Positions 33,220-42,684 of a stretch of 64,000 bases of DNA are shown here, piece by piece. Numbering within the stretch: position 1 is the stretch's first letter; every line of letters begins with the position of its first letter. A model generated the notes under the pieces. That model saw nothing but the letters and a program-made list of their open reading frames with translations. It ran no database searches and had not been told where the DNA came from. The stretch is from JAOPZW01 sp963764585. GTDB lineage: Bacteria; Actinomycetota; Thermoleophilia; Solirubrobacterales; Solirubrobacteraceae. A program made the translations under genes and the position numbers. The DNA is taken from assembly GCA_963764585.1 (NCBI GenBank), contig CAVXTB010000014.1:135035-199034 (forward strand), read 5' to 3'.

Positions 33220-33912
33220 ATGCTGACCATTCACGAGACCACCACGACCGACTCCGAGCCCGCGCTCGGCACCGAGCAGACCAGGCTGCGCGTCATCGTC
33301 GCCGACGACCACCCCCTCTACCGCCAGGGCATCGTCCGCGCGCTGGAGAGCACGGGAGCGTTTGACGTCATCCACCAGGCGCCGGACGGCGTCACGGCGC
33401 TCGAGCTCATCCGCCTCCACGAGCCCGACGTCGCCGTGCTCGACGTACGAATGCCCGGCATGGACGGCATCGACGTGACCGCCGCGCTCGCCCGCTACGG
33501 GCCCGCCGTCCCCGTCGTGCTGCTATCCGCCTTCAACGACGAGCCGCTCGTCGCGGCCGGCCTCGAAGCCGGCGCGGCCGGATACGTGAGCAAGACCGCC
33601 GATCGCGACGCTATCTGCCTGGACATCGCCGCGGCCGCCCGCGCGCCCGAGGCCCGCTCGCCGGGCGCCATCCACGGCTCGGCAGATCTCACCCGCGGCC
33701 GAACCCGCGGCTGGACGCCGCGCCTGACCTCGCACGAGCACCGCCTGCTGCGGCTGGCCAGCGCCGGATGGGACAAGCCCGAGCTGGGGTTCCTCACCGG
33801 AGCCGACGAGCCCACCCTCAGGCGCCGGCTCGACAGCATCCTCGCCAAGCTCGGCGCCGACGACATCGACGAGGCGATCCGCATCGCCCGCCGTCAGAAC
33901 ATCATCCGGTGA
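33220..33912 (+). CDS. NarL-type response regulator with diverged output domain
   Basis: A 230-residue protein with AAGGAG before the ATG. A ~25-residue unconserved N-terminus precedes a full receiver (VADDHPLYRQG, Asp75 in VLDVRMPGMDG, LSAFND, lysine in YVSKTADRD). The C-terminus aligns by position with a LuxR helix-turn-helix but reads LASAGWDKPELGFLTGADEP and TLRRRLDSILAKLGA, losing most consensus residues. It is transcribed away from the kinase operon and resembles its diverged regulator in the receiver. Confidence 0.8.
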   Translation: MLTIHETTTTDSEPALGTEQTRLRVIVADDHPLYRQGIVRALESTGAFDVIHQAPDGVTALELIRLHEPDVAVLDVRMPGMDGIDVTAALARYGPAVPVVLLSAFNDEPLVAAGLEAGAAGYVSKTADRDAICLDIAAAARAPEARSPGAIHGSADLTRGRTRGWTPRLTSHEHRLLRLASAGWDKPELGFLTGADEPTLRRRLDSILAKLGADDIDEAIRIARRQNIIR

Positions 33913-34665
33913 TCGAGTGCGGACGCACTATCGATGCGCACCGGATCGCGCCACGAGCAGCTACCGATGTCGCGGCCGTCGCGACACCCGGTCCTCGGCC
34001 ACCGCACGCCGCGCGCCGATGATGTCCGCCAGCGCCGGGCTCCGGCTCCGGACGAACAGCGCAGCGGGAGCGTCACCCGGCGCTTCCGCTCCGCTCTGGC
34101 GAAGCGACCGCAGAGCCGGCTTTGATCCACACGATCGTGGCTCGTCCCAGGCGACCGTGCGGGGCGCGGCGCGGAGGACGACCGGATCCAGAGCGAAGGC
34201 AGTAGCGTGCGAGCACCGCGCCGCATGACGACGAGAGTGTCGAGTCGCATGGATACGAGCACTCCGCTCGCCGCGACGCGGGAGAGGGCGCGGTCGGCGA
34301 TGGGTTCGAGTCGGAGTAGTCGGACGGCGCGCTGCTCCCTTCGCCTGCTTGCAGGGAGCCGCAGAGTCGGTCACTCACGCGCCGCTGCAATCGCCGGCCC
34401 ACAGTCGAACTCACGGCCGCGAGGGGCGACGATACGCGCATCGGCGATGCGGATGGCGCGACTCCTGAGACGTCTGCCCGGCCCTCATGCTGTGCGATCA
34501 GCACGCGTGACCGTCAGCTGGGAGCGAGGCCGGGTTCGCAGGATCAGGGTTGAGTACGTGCGGCCTCACTTGATCCGGCGCCTAATCAACGCCGTGAGGT
34601 GGTAGCCGCAGCCAGACGCGCTGCTGCTTCGGGTAGACGGGGAGCCGTACGCGGCACCGGCCGCA
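33913..34665. other. Intergenic region with dispersed repeats
   Basis: No convincing gene is present. It holds one copy of the CAGGCGAAGGAGCAGC motif (34,328-34,347, minus) and a CATGGATACGAGCACTC stretch similar to the start of the 42,289 and 47,427 repeats. Confidence 0.4.
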
Positions 34666-35874
34666 GTGTCGAATTGGACGACATGGAGCAGCGCGCGTGC
34701 GCTGACCGGCACGAGCCGGGCCCACGCTCATCATCGTCATCGTCGCGCGATCTCGCAGCGCGGGCGGCTTGTGTGGTTGGCGTTGGTCGCGGCTCTCCTC
34801 GCTGTCGGGTCGGCGGTCCGCATCGACCGCACCGCGTCTACCGGCGGCCCGCAGAACCGCGGCCCAGCATGCAGCGGGTGATCGACGGGCTCGTCACGGG
34901 GTCCGGAAGGATCGCGCCCGGCGTGACCGCCTACGTGGCGGGTGCGCGCGGCGTGTGGGCCGGCTCGGCGGGCATCGCGACCATCGGCACGCCGATGCAG
35001 CCGGATGCGCGCCTGCGCCTCAACAGCATGGGCAAGACGTGGACCGCGACGCTGATCCTGAAGCTCGTCGGCGAGGGACGCATGAAGCTCGACGACACCG
35101 TCTCGCACTGGCTGCCGGGGCTGCTGCCCTACGGCAACCAGATCACCGTCGAGCAGCTGCTGAACATGACGAGTGGCATGATCGACACCAACGACTTCAA
35201 CGCCAAGCCGGCGTACTACCTCAGCAAGATCAAGGATCCGGCGCTGCGCGCGCGCGTGCTGGCGGCCGCCCGTCGCGGCCGGACCGAACCCACGTACCCG
35301 CCAACGCACGTGTGGATCGAGGCCGCCGCGGGGGCAGCCACTGCTCTACCAGCCCGGGAGCACCTGGCACTACTCGAACATCGGCTACATGGTCGTCGGG
35401 CTGATCGTGGCACGGGCCGGCGGCGCGGACCTCGCAACGCTCTTCCGTACGCAGATCATCGATCCGCTGCACCTGCAGAGCGCACGCTATGACCCCGCGC
35501 CGAACATCAGCGGCCCGTACGCCCACGGCTACTCGCTCTCCACGAACGGCAAGCTCGTGGACGCCACGGGCTGGACGGGAGGCCTCGCCGCGGACGGCGG
35601 GATCGTCTCCGACGCCGCCGACGAGGCGCATTTCGTGCAGGCCTTGATGCGCGGGCACGTCCTGCGGCCCGCGCAGCTCACGGCGCTCGAATCCGTCGGC
35701 AACGCGGGATACGGCCTCGGCAAATCACGCGGTACTCCGATGCCAGCGCGGAGACGGATGCGGTCTCGACCGCACGTCGCGACGCACCTGCTCGTCGCCA
35801 ATGGCGGGAACGCGGGCGCTGCTTCGCCTACCGGGGCAGTAGCCACGGTCGTCGCTGATCTCGTCGCTGCTTAG
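34666..35874 (+). pseudogene. Class C beta-lactamase/D,D-peptidase-like serine hydrolase, frameshifted
   Basis: Three frames together make one exported penicillin-binding-protein-like hydrolase. A hydrophobic N-terminus (RLVWLALVAALLAVGSA) is in one frame. Near 34,868 it shifts to QRVIDGLVTGSGRIAPGVTA, with the SxxK nucleophile in LRLNSMGKTWTA and VEQLLNMTSGM. In the G run near 35,335 it shifts again to LYQPGSTWHYSNIGYMVVG with the YxN motif. The C-terminal HxG motif is not recognisable. Family members act on peptidoglycan peptides or other amides and esters outside the cell. Confidence 0.72.
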
Positions 35875-36115
35875 GACGACCAGGGCAGCGACGGCCAGAT
35901 GCGAAATGCTTGTCGCCGCGCTATCGCAACGAGGCACAAGGAGCGGCGATGGGCCTACCTGGCAGCGCGCCTCCTAACAGGCGGAAGGAGCAGCGCGCTG
36001 GACAACCGAACGTGCTCGGCGGCCGCGCCGGTCACGTCGGAAGAAATGCTTATCTCGACACGTCGGTGATCGACGCCGACTTCGCGATGTTAGGCGTCGA
36101 CGATGGAGGCTCGGC

Positions 36116-36316
36116 TCAGCCGCCGCCGCCCCACCCTCCGACGCCGCGGCGAGCTTCGGCTTCGAGCGCGGCCGCCCGGCGGGCCGCCGACTCCTGGTTG
36201 TCGCGCTCGCTGCGTAGTTCGCGCTCCGCGCGACGCTCGGCGGCGGCCGCCTCACGCTCGGGTCGCGGCAGTCGCCATTCGCGGACGACCTGCGCGGGCG
36301 ATCGATGGTCTCGCAT
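36116..36316 (-). CDS. Small helical hypothetical protein (66 aa)
   Basis: It starts MRDHRSPAQVVREWRLPRPE, is followed by a charged coiled-coil-like stretch (REAAAAERRAERELR) and ends in a glycine-rich GVGGWGGGG. A GAGGGG stretch stands before the start. The codon pattern is plausible, but no family is recognised; a chance frame is possible. Confidence 0.4.
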   Translation of the reverse strand: MRDHRSPAQVVREWRLPRPEREAAAAERRAERELRSERDNQESAARRAAALEAEARRGVGGWGGGG

Positions 36317-36346
36317 TCGCTGCCCCTCGTCTCGACGTCGTCGCGA

Positions 36347-36900
36347 CTATACCCCTACAGCGCGACTGAGCCCGCGATCTGCCGACCAAGCCCTGCGGCG
36401 CAATTCGGACTTCCGCTCCGGCACCATTGGGGCGCGGCGCGCGTGGACGGTCTCGATGATCTCGGCGTTGTCGATGCCCTGTAGATGGACCGAGGTGATG
36501 CCGAGGTTGCTGTGGCCGAGCTGGCGTTGGATGACGATCAGCGGGACGCCTTCGCGGGCCATCTCGACCGCGTGTGCGTGGCGTAGTTGATGAGGTGCGA
36601 AGCGTCGGCGCACGCCGGCCCTGGCGGCGGCGCGCCGCAGCTCGGAGCGTGCCCCACTCGTGGTCCACGGGCGTCCGCGGGTGCGTCCGTTGATGACGCA
36701 GAACAGCGGACCGATCGGCAGGGCGACCCGTGCACTCAGCCACGGTTCAAGTTTGTGCCAGCCCCAGTCGTCCATCCCGATCTCGCGACGTCGTCCTCCT
36801 TTGCCGCGACGGACAAGGACTGAACCGCGGCGACGATCTCCTCTACGGCAGGCGGGTCGGCTGGATAGCGCAGTCCCTTTTGCGCGGCGGATGACCGGCG
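36347..36900 (-). pseudogene. Tyrosine recombinase (phage-type integrase) remnant
   Basis: A small N-terminal piece (RYPADPPAVEEIVAAVQ) is in one frame. The bulk is in another: VRRGKGGRRREIGMDDWGWH, RFAPHQLRHAHAVEMA with the HxLRH motif, and VIQRQLGHSNLGITS. The segment between, which should hold the first catalytic arginine (GLRxSE), is missing. In addition the tyrosine nucleophile position reads TSVHLQGID where relatives have IYLQGID. Two of the essential residues are therefore gone. Confidence 0.75.
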
Positions 36901-37349
36901 TGAAACCGGGCATCGTCGCCGGGGACCGTCGACGGCCGGCGGCATCAAGAACGACGGATCCGGACACGGGCTCTGCCGGGGATACGGCCGGCAGCCGAAC
37001 ACGAGTCCGCAGGCCGCTGCGCCGCGCGCAAGCAGCAACATCGGGCGAACCCCTGCTTGGGCCACGGAGCGATAGCACAGGCGCCACCACCGGGACGCCA
37101 CGGCCACTGCTCAGTCAGCATGACAGGAGCACTCCCGCCGACCGAAGGCGCGGCTGCTCTCTTCAGGCGAAGGAGGAAGCAGGGCTGCGCGCCCGGGCGA
37201 CCACGACGGACGGACAGACGACCCGGATACGCGCTCGGAGCGCGCGACCGGGAGGGGTCCTACGGAGCGACTGAGTTGACTTGTCGTGGTGAACGGAAGA
37301 GTGTTCCTGACGCCCGCAGCTCCGAGGGTCCAGTCAACAGAAGAGCTCG
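36901..37349. other. Intergenic region
   Basis: No gene is recognised. At 37,148-37,185 it contains a CTGCTCTCTTCAGGCGAAGG-type hairpin related to the dispersed motif. Confidence 0.4.
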
Positions 37350-37650
37350 ATGAGAAGAGGGCGCGCACCACTTCCGGGATTGCTGCTCGCGGTGGCTTTA
37401 CCGCTCGGGATCGTCGCGACATCAGCCGCCGCGGCGCCGCGCGTCCACGTGACGTTCCGATGAGCGACTCCTTCATCGGCGACGGCGCAAGAGCCGCCTG
37501 CGGATTTCACGTGAGCGCGACCGACTCGGGTCAGGGGCCACTTCGAGGTCTTCTTCGACGCCACCGGCACGGCCGTGCGGATGCAGGTCCACGAGAACAC
37601 CAAGCCTCGTCGCCTTCGCGAGAGATGTCTCCCGTGTGCAGATCACGCGG
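37350..37650 (+). pseudogene. Secreted hypothetical protein, frameshifted
   Basis: It starts with a good signal peptide (LPGLLLAVALPLGIVATSAA) and PRVHVTFR, then meets a stop. Similarity to a secreted protein continues in another frame (ARAACGFHVSATDSGQG) and then again in a third (HFEVFFDATGTAVRMQVHEN). The order VHVT, CGFxV, GHFEVFFD, QVHEN looks like one exported protein broken by two or more indels. Its end cannot be placed exactly. Function is unknown. Confidence 0.5.
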
Positions 37651-37761
37651 CATTCCGGAGCCGTTCGGCAATGCCTGGACGGCAAAGGTTCGCTGCCGCC
37701 ACGCGATTTCGGCGACGGAGGGCACCGACCGCGGTTAACCCCAACCAAAGGAGGTCGAGTC

Positions 37762-40224
37762 ATGTCCACTCCGCATGCCAGAGGCCGTATGCGCAGGAGA
37801 ACGAAGGCGGTGTTCATCGTCGCTGTCGGCGCCTTGGTGGCGGGAGCGCTGGCTGCCTTCATGGGCCAGGGCGTCGCCGCTTCCGTAAACCCGGCCAAGG
37901 CTCCGTGGCTCGATGCCCACAAGCCGATTCAGGCCCGGGTGAACGCCCTGCTGGGTGCGATGACCTTGCCCGAGAAGGTCGGCCAGATGGACCAGCAACT
38001 CGTCGACAACTTGACCGGTCCGTCCAACGCATGCGGCAGCCAGGGCTGGGCCCAGCTGAACCAGAACTGCATGAAGACGTGGCTCGTCGACAACAACACG
38101 GGCTCGCTGCTTGCGGGCGGTACGGACAACCCGCCGGATACGACCGGCCAGGGCGGCACCGGTAACACCGGCTACGACTGGGCCAACGAGTACAACATGA
38201 TCCAGCAGTACGCGATCCAGAATTCGCGGCTGCACATTCCGTTGATCTTCGGGGTTGACGCAGTGCACGGCTTCGGCCATCCCTGGCAGGCACCGCTCTA
38301 CCCCCAGTCCATCGGCATGGGCGCCACCTGGGATCCATCGGCGGCTCGCGCCGGCGGAGTTGCGACCGCTGACGCGGTCCGCGCGACCGGCTGGAACTGG
38401 GTCTTCGCCCCAGTCCAGGATCTGGCCCGCGACAACAGGTGGGGACGTACATACGAGACCTGGGCGGAAGAGCCAGTGCTTTCGGCGGCATTGGGCGGCG
38501 CGAACATCCAAGGCATGGAGGCGCACGGTCCGGCCGGTTCGCTCGGCGTGGCGGCAACGGTCAAGCACTTCGCCGGCTACTCGCAGTCGATCAACGGCCA
38601 CGACCGCAACGAGGCGCTGCTGCCCCTGAGTTACCTGCAGAGTGTGATCCTTCCGTCCTATGCCGGCGGTATTGACGCCGGAGCTGGGACTGTCATGGTG
38701 GACTCGGGTTCCATCAACGGCGTTCCGGCTACCGGGTCGCACTACCTATTGACCGAAATCCTGCGCAACCAGATGCACTTCCAGGGCGTCGTGATCAGTG
38801 ACTACCAGGACGTGCAGGCATTGCAGACTGCGTACCACGTCGCGGCCAACCCGGCTGAGGCGATTGCCAAGGCCGTGAACGCCGGTGTCGACATGGCCAT
38901 GTACGTGACCGGCCCGGATCAATGGCAGACCGCCATCCTTCAGGCCGTGCACTCTCACCTGATCTCGATGGCACGGATCAATGAGGCAGTGCGGCGGATT
39001 CTCACGCTGAAGTTCCAGCTCGGCCTGTTCGACCAACCGTGCGTCGGCGACCCGAGCACGCCGTGCGTCGACGCCAACGCCGCCAACGCAGCGGTCACCG
39101 CTGGGCGAGCCGGGACACTCCAGGCGGCGCAGGAATCGATGACACTGCTGCGCAACCAGAACAACACGCTGCCGCTCTCCTCGTCCGCCAAGGTCGTCGT
39201 CACCGGTCCGAGCGCCGACTCGATGACGAACCAGCTCGGCGGGTGGAGCGTCAGCTGGCAAGGCGTCTTCGGTGCCGGTCACGTCTGCTGCATGGGTCCG
39301 CCTGACCAGATTCCGCCCGGTACCACGGTGCAGGAGGGGATTCGGAACAACGACAGCAACGCTGAGTACGTGCCGGACGGCGACACCGCCGCGCAGACGG
39401 CCGCCGACGCCTACGTCGTGGCGGTCGGTGAGAAGGCGTACGCCGAAGGGCTGGGCGACAACCCGGCGCCCCAATTGCCGCCTGACCAGAAGGCCGAGAT
39501 CAAGGCGCTCGAGGACACCGGCAAGCCGGTGATCGTCGTCGTCATCGCCGGACGTCCGATCGGCCTGGGGCCGGATGCCGAGAAGGCGAACGGGATTCTG
39601 ATGGCCTACCAAGGCAGCACCGAGGCCGGCCAGGCAGTCGCCGACGCGATCTTCGGCAACATCAACCCGAGCGGCAAGCTGCCGATCAGCTGGCCGTCCG
39701 ACGCCGCTGCGCCGGGCGGGGACTTCGACGGCTCCGCACCCTCACCGCTGGGCGACCAGCCGAAGTTCTTCGACCAGCTACCGGGCACCGGATCCGGGCA
39801 GGGGCACGCCTACAACCCGCTCTACCCGTTCGGGTTCGGCCTGTCCTACACCACGTTCACGACGACTGGCCTCTCGGTGACGGCGAATGTTTCCCGCCAC
39901 GGCACGGCGACCGCGACGTTCACGGTCAGCAACACCGGAACTCGTAGCGGGATCGACATCGTTCCCGTCTACGTGTCCCAGCCGGTCAGCAGCGTGATCG
40001 TGCCTCCGCAGAGGTTGGTCGGATTCACGCGGGTCACGCTCGACGCCGGCCAGTCCAAGACCGTTCACGTCGAATTCCCGGTCTCCACGCTGGCCGAGAC
40101 GCAGGGAGACATCGACGCGTCCGGACCACCGACTGTCGAGCCAGGTAGCTATATCGTCCAGTTGAACAGCAACGTCACGACGCCGTACAACGTCGCCGTG
40201 TCAGCACCATTCACCATCCACTGA
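37762..40224 (+). CDS. bglX: Secreted glycoside hydrolase family 3 beta-glucosidase
   Basis: An 820-residue enzyme with a strong ribosome-binding site (AAGGAGGT) seven bases before ATG. A signal peptide covers about residues 1-40 (RRRTKAVFIVAVGALVAGA). The GH3 N-domain has LPLSYLQSVILPSY, VKHFAGYSQSINGHDRNEA (Lys268-His269) and nucleophile Asp347 in GVVISDYQDVQAL. The second domain (VTAGRAGTLQAAQESMTLLR) and a C-terminal fibronectin-III-like domain (TATFTVSNTGTRSGIDIVPV) complete a BglX-like layout. It hydrolyses beta-glucosides from plant or microbial glycans outside the cell. Codon use is less GC-extreme than in the first 20 kb. A terminator hairpin follows. Confidence 0.92.
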   Translation: MSTPHARGRMRRRTKAVFIVAVGALVAGALAAFMGQGVAASVNPAKAPWLDAHKPIQARVNALLGAMTLPEKVGQMDQQLVDNLTGPSNACGSQGWAQLNQNCMKTWLVDNNTGSLLAGGTDNPPDTTGQGGTGNTGYDWANEYNMIQQYAIQNSRLHIPLIFGVDAVHGFGHPWQAPLYPQSIGMGATWDPSAARAGGVATADAVRATGWNWVFAPVQDLARDNRWGRTYETWAEEPVLSAALGGANIQGMEAHGPAGSLGVAATVKHFAGYSQSINGHDRNEALLPLSYLQSVILPSYAGGIDAGAGTVMVDSGSINGVPATGSHYLLTEILRNQMHFQGVVISDYQDVQALQTAYHVAANPAEAIAKAVNAGVDMAMYVTGPDQWQTAILQAVHSHLISMARINEAVRRILTLKFQLGLFDQPCVGDPSTPCVDANAANAAVTAGRAGTLQAAQESMTLLRNQNNTLPLSSSAKVVVTGPSADSMTNQLGGWSVSWQGVFGAGHVCCMGPPDQIPPGTTVQEGIRNNDSNAEYVPDGDTAAQTAADAYVVAVGEKAYAEGLGDNPAPQLPPDQKAEIKALEDTGKPVIVVVIAGRPIGLGPDAEKANGILMAYQGSTEAGQAVADAIFGNINPSGKLPISWPSDAAAPGGDFDGSAPSPLGDQPKFFDQLPGTGSGQGHAYNPLYPFGFGLSYTTFTTTGLSVTANVSRHGTATATFTVSNTGTRSGIDIVPVYVSQPVSSVIVPPQRLVGFTRVTLDAGQSKTVHVEFPVSTLAETQGDIDASGPPTVEPGSYIVQLNSNVTTPYNVAVSAPFTIH

Positions 40225-40238
40225 TTCACGAACGCGGA

Positions 40239-40266
40239 ATCGCCGCGCCAACTCTGGCGCGGCGAT
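40239..40266 (+). terminator. Intrinsic terminator after the GH3 gene
   Basis: ATCGCCGCGCC-AACTCT-GGCGCGGCGAT: an 11-bp perfect stem with a 6-base loop, 15 bp after the stop codon. The tail is C-rich rather than T-rich. Confidence 0.7.
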
Positions 40267-40300
40267 CCCCCGCCAAGCTCGACGACGGTTCTCTCGGCCA

Positions 40301-40339
40301 ACGGTCGGGTCATACACCATGATGATCACGCCCGACCGT
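40301..40339. repeat. Inverted repeat (9-bp arms)
   Basis: ACGGTCGGG and CCCGACCGT are separated by 21 bases that include CATGATGATCACG. It could be a regulatory site or a weak hairpin between the GH3 gene and the membrane-protein remnant. Confidence 0.35.
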
Positions 40340-40457
40340 GCTGCCGCTCGGAGGCACATGCGACAGCGCACGCAGCCGAACGGAAGACCAAGGCGCGTGC
40401 CAGTCCTCAGGCCCTCCGACTCGACGGTCGACACCAAGACGGACGCCGATTTCAGAG

Positions 40458-40902
40458 ATGAGGCGCCGCTCGTCCTGGGTGGCGGCCGTCGGGTTTCTGC
40501 TCATCTCGCTGGGCATCAGCGCGTATGCAGGCCTGTTGAACCTGTTCGCCGTGGATGCGGTTGCCGAAGTCTCGGATATCCGCGAGCGGTCCCGAGAGCT
40601 GGCTGGGCCGACCCGGCGCGTGGCAATGGGACGCCATCACGGCGCTGGGTGTCGCCGCAGCGCTCCTGGCTGGATACATGGTGGCGCAGCTCCTGCGCCG
40701 GAGTCGCCTGCGATCCGTCAACGCGCCCGCTCGATGGGCGCTCGTCGAAGCCGTCGTGCTGGGGCTCGTATGGCACGCCTCGCCGAACAGCGGCGGCGTT
40801 CTCGTGTTGTGGCAGTTTGCGGGTGCAGCTTTGTTGCTCGCCGCCGCGGCAAGCTCTCCCGCCGAAGCCCGACGGCCTCGTCACGGCCGCCATCCTCGCT
40901 AG
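40458..40902 (+). pseudogene. Small membrane protein, frameshifted
   Basis: The first frame gives MRRRSSWVAAVGFLLISLGI and helix SAYAGLLNLFAVDAV. Near 40,605 coding potential passes to another frame with WDAITALGVAAALLAGYMVA and two further helices (WALVEAVVLGLVWHA, VLVLWQFAGAALLLAAAA). Joined, they make a four-helix protein of about 145 residues. No family is recognised. Confidence 0.5.
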
Positions 40903-40984
40903 GGCTGCGACGAGCGCCACGGCGATCCCGAACCCCGTTCGTCACGTCCGTCGCCGGCCGGATGCGGGTGCCCCGTGCGAAGTC

Positions 40985-41770
40985 ATGCGGGGGGTCGAGC
41001 TCGAGCATGCGCGCGACGGTAGCCTCGGCGAGGTGTTCGACCACGTCGCCATCGCCGTCTCGGACCTCGCCGCGTCCGAGCGCTTTTACCGCACCGTGCT
41101 CTCCGTTCTCGGCGTCGAGCCCAGCCACGCGGACGCCGAGCTCGTCGAGTGGGACGACTGGGACATCGGGCCGACGGACCGCGAGCACCCCGTGACCCGC
41201 GGGCTGCACGTCGGCTTCCGCGCGCCGTCCCGCGAGGCCGTGGACGCGTTCTGGCAGGCCGGGATCGACGCGGGGTACCGCGACGACGGCGCGCCGGGGC
41301 GGCGCACGGCCTACGGGCCTGACTACTACGGCGGGTTTCTGCTCGACCCGGACGCCAACAGCGCGGAGGCGGTTCACACTCAACGCGACGACCCGGTGCC
41401 CGACGGCAGCATCGACCACCTCTGGATCCGCGTTCGTGACCTCGCCGCGTCCAAGCGCTTCTATACGACGATCGCCCCGTACGCCGGGCTGGAAGTGGGC
41501 GTGGACGAGCCGGACCGCGTGCAGTTCAAGGGCGCCGGCCACAGCTTCTCGCTCATCGACGACGAGCGGCCGCTCACGGAGCACGTCCACCTCGCCTTCC
41601 CGGCGCAGGACGACGCGACCGTGCGCGCGTTCCACGCCGCCGCGCTCGCCGCGGGCTACGAGGACCACGGGGGTCCCGGCGAGCGGGCCGTCTACCACTC
41701 GGGCTACTACGGCGCCTTCGTCCTGGACCCCGACGGGCACAACGTCGAGGTCGTCAACCACAACCGCTGA
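40985..41770 (+). CDS. Two-domain VOC (glyoxalase/dioxygenase superfamily) protein
   Basis: A 261-residue protein built from two vicinal-oxygen-chelate modules: residues ~15-130 (FDHVAIAVSDLAASERFYRT, ending GFLLDPDANSAEAVH) and ~138-260 (IDHLWIRVRDLAASKRFYTT, ending AFVLDPDGHNVEVVNHN). His in the first strand and Glu in the last strand of each module could be metal ligands. The substrate (glyoxalase, dioxygenase or resistance type) cannot be told. The neighbouring frames are remnants. Confidence 0.83.
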   Translation: MRGVELEHARDGSLGEVFDHVAIAVSDLAASERFYRTVLSVLGVEPSHADAELVEWDDWDIGPTDREHPVTRGLHVGFRAPSREAVDAFWQAGIDAGYRDDGAPGRRTAYGPDYYGGFLLDPDANSAEAVHTQRDDPVPDGSIDHLWIRVRDLAASKRFYTTIAPYAGLEVGVDEPDRVQFKGAGHSFSLIDDERPLTEHVHLAFPAQDDATVRAFHAAALAAGYEDHGGPGERAVYHSGYYGAFVLDPDGHNVEVVNHNR

Positions 41771-41773
41771 GCC

Positions 41774-41875
41774 ATGGCGGACGACACCGCCCGCCAGTTC
41801 TCGCCGGAGGCGCTCGCCACGCTGGAGGCGGAGCTCCGCGAGCTCCAGACGCGATCTTGGAGCAAGAGCGATTGA
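41774..41875 (+). CDS. Possible 33-aa peptide
   Basis: A short frame, MADDTARQFSPEALATLEAE, begins three bases after the VOC stop and ends SKSD. It could be the start of a lost gene or a chance frame. Confidence 0.2.
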   Translation: MADDTARQFSPEALATLEAELRELQTRSWSKSD

Positions 41876-42028
41876 TCGCCGCGCCGACGACACCGTCGCT
41901 TCGAGGCAAAGGCAGTCGCGCGGGGGCGGTCAGCCGCCTTCGATGAAGCGGATCCACAGCTCAAAAGCCAGCTCCTGGGAGTCGCTCTCCGGGCGCCCAG
42001 GAAGGATGGGGATCGCTGTGAGGTTTGG

Positions 42029-42082
42029 CTGAGCTACCGCATGGGCCCGCCAGGACTCGAACCTGGATCTGACGGATTATGA
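42029..42082 (-). repeat. Left att site: tRNA(CAU) 3' half, 54-bp direct repeat
   Basis: It is identical to 53,740-53,793. On the minus strand it runs from the anticodon loop (CTCATAA) through the anticodon 3' stem, variable loop, a perfect T arm (CCAGG TTCGAGT CCTGG) and the acceptor 3' strand CGGGCCC plus A, and then 12 further bases. The matching 5' half of the tRNA is absent, so it is not a functional gene. This is the usual target segment of tyrosine integrases. Confidence 0.85.
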
Positions 42083-42099
42083 GGGCGCGAGCAAGCGCA

Positions 42100-42123
42100 G
42101 GATTTGGCTAGCTAGAGCCAAAT
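42100..42123. repeat. Inverted repeat next to left att (putative integrase arm site)
   Basis: GATTTGGCT-AGCTAG-AGCCAAATC starts 17 bp after the 54-bp att repeat. The same layout (GACTTGGCT-TCAGTT-AGCCAAATC) occurs at the right copy at the same distance, although the 17 intervening bases differ. Confidence 0.6.
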
Positions 42124-42684
42124 CTTCCCGGCCGAACTCGGGTTAGATCTGGTGCCGGGCGCCCGTTCGGGAACACATGTGGAACACGGAGGATCCTGCC
42201 CACGACGGCGTCGGTCTCTGGACGGCATCGTCGCATGGCCCCCAGGGCTCCAGACCCGCCGACATCAGGGGCGCCATAGCTGCCGCCTTGCATGGATAGG
42301 AGTGCTCAGCCCGGCGCTGCTGCTCCTGCACGAATGCGGGAGCCAGACGAGGGCGATCAGGCACCCGGCGGATGCCTCCTGCTCGTCCTCAGCGGGAGCC
42401 GTGAAGAGGCCGGTCGGGCGTCTGCTCCCGCACCAGAAGCGAGAGCCCGTGATGGTTCGTTTGAGCTCCCTTGACCGGCACGCATCACCGACCACTCTTG
42501 CGGCACACCCCTCAGCCGTTTGGCGGCGAGGTCGCTGCTTCGGGCGCTAGCTGGGCCGGTGGGGTTCCCCTACACGGACGGTCTCGCAGCGAGATGAGTG
42601 ATTCGATGTCGAGAAGCTCTGACCGGCTCGGCTCACCAGGTGAAGGGCCACGACACGCGCGGCCCACGACACCAGGAGATCTCG
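42124..42684. other. Intergenic region with dispersed repeat copy 2
   Basis: No gene is recognised. It contains the ~85-bp repeat at 42,296-42,385, preceded by TGCATGGATAGGAGTGCTCA at 42,289, which matches 47,427 with few differences. Confidence 0.4.
42289..42385. repeat. Dispersed repeat, copy 2
   Basis: The first ~35 bp match 47,427-47,462 at roughly 88% by eye, and the following ~85 bp match 27,156-27,242. The unit is thus a mosaic seen in at least three places, never inside an intact gene. Confidence 0.5.

Noticed and set aside
35875..36115. A small gene between the beta-lactamase remnant and the helical protein
   Set aside because: Only a copy of the dispersed motif is visible; frames are short and unconserved.
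42029..42100. A complete tRNA-Met gene
   Set aside because: Only the 3' half from the anticodon loop is present; no D arm or 5' acceptor strand can be found on the 5' side at either copy.
42124..42293. A second integrase 3' end next to the left att copy
   Set aside because: A minus-strand frame ends at a position comparable to the integrase stop, but no integrase motif is readable in it.
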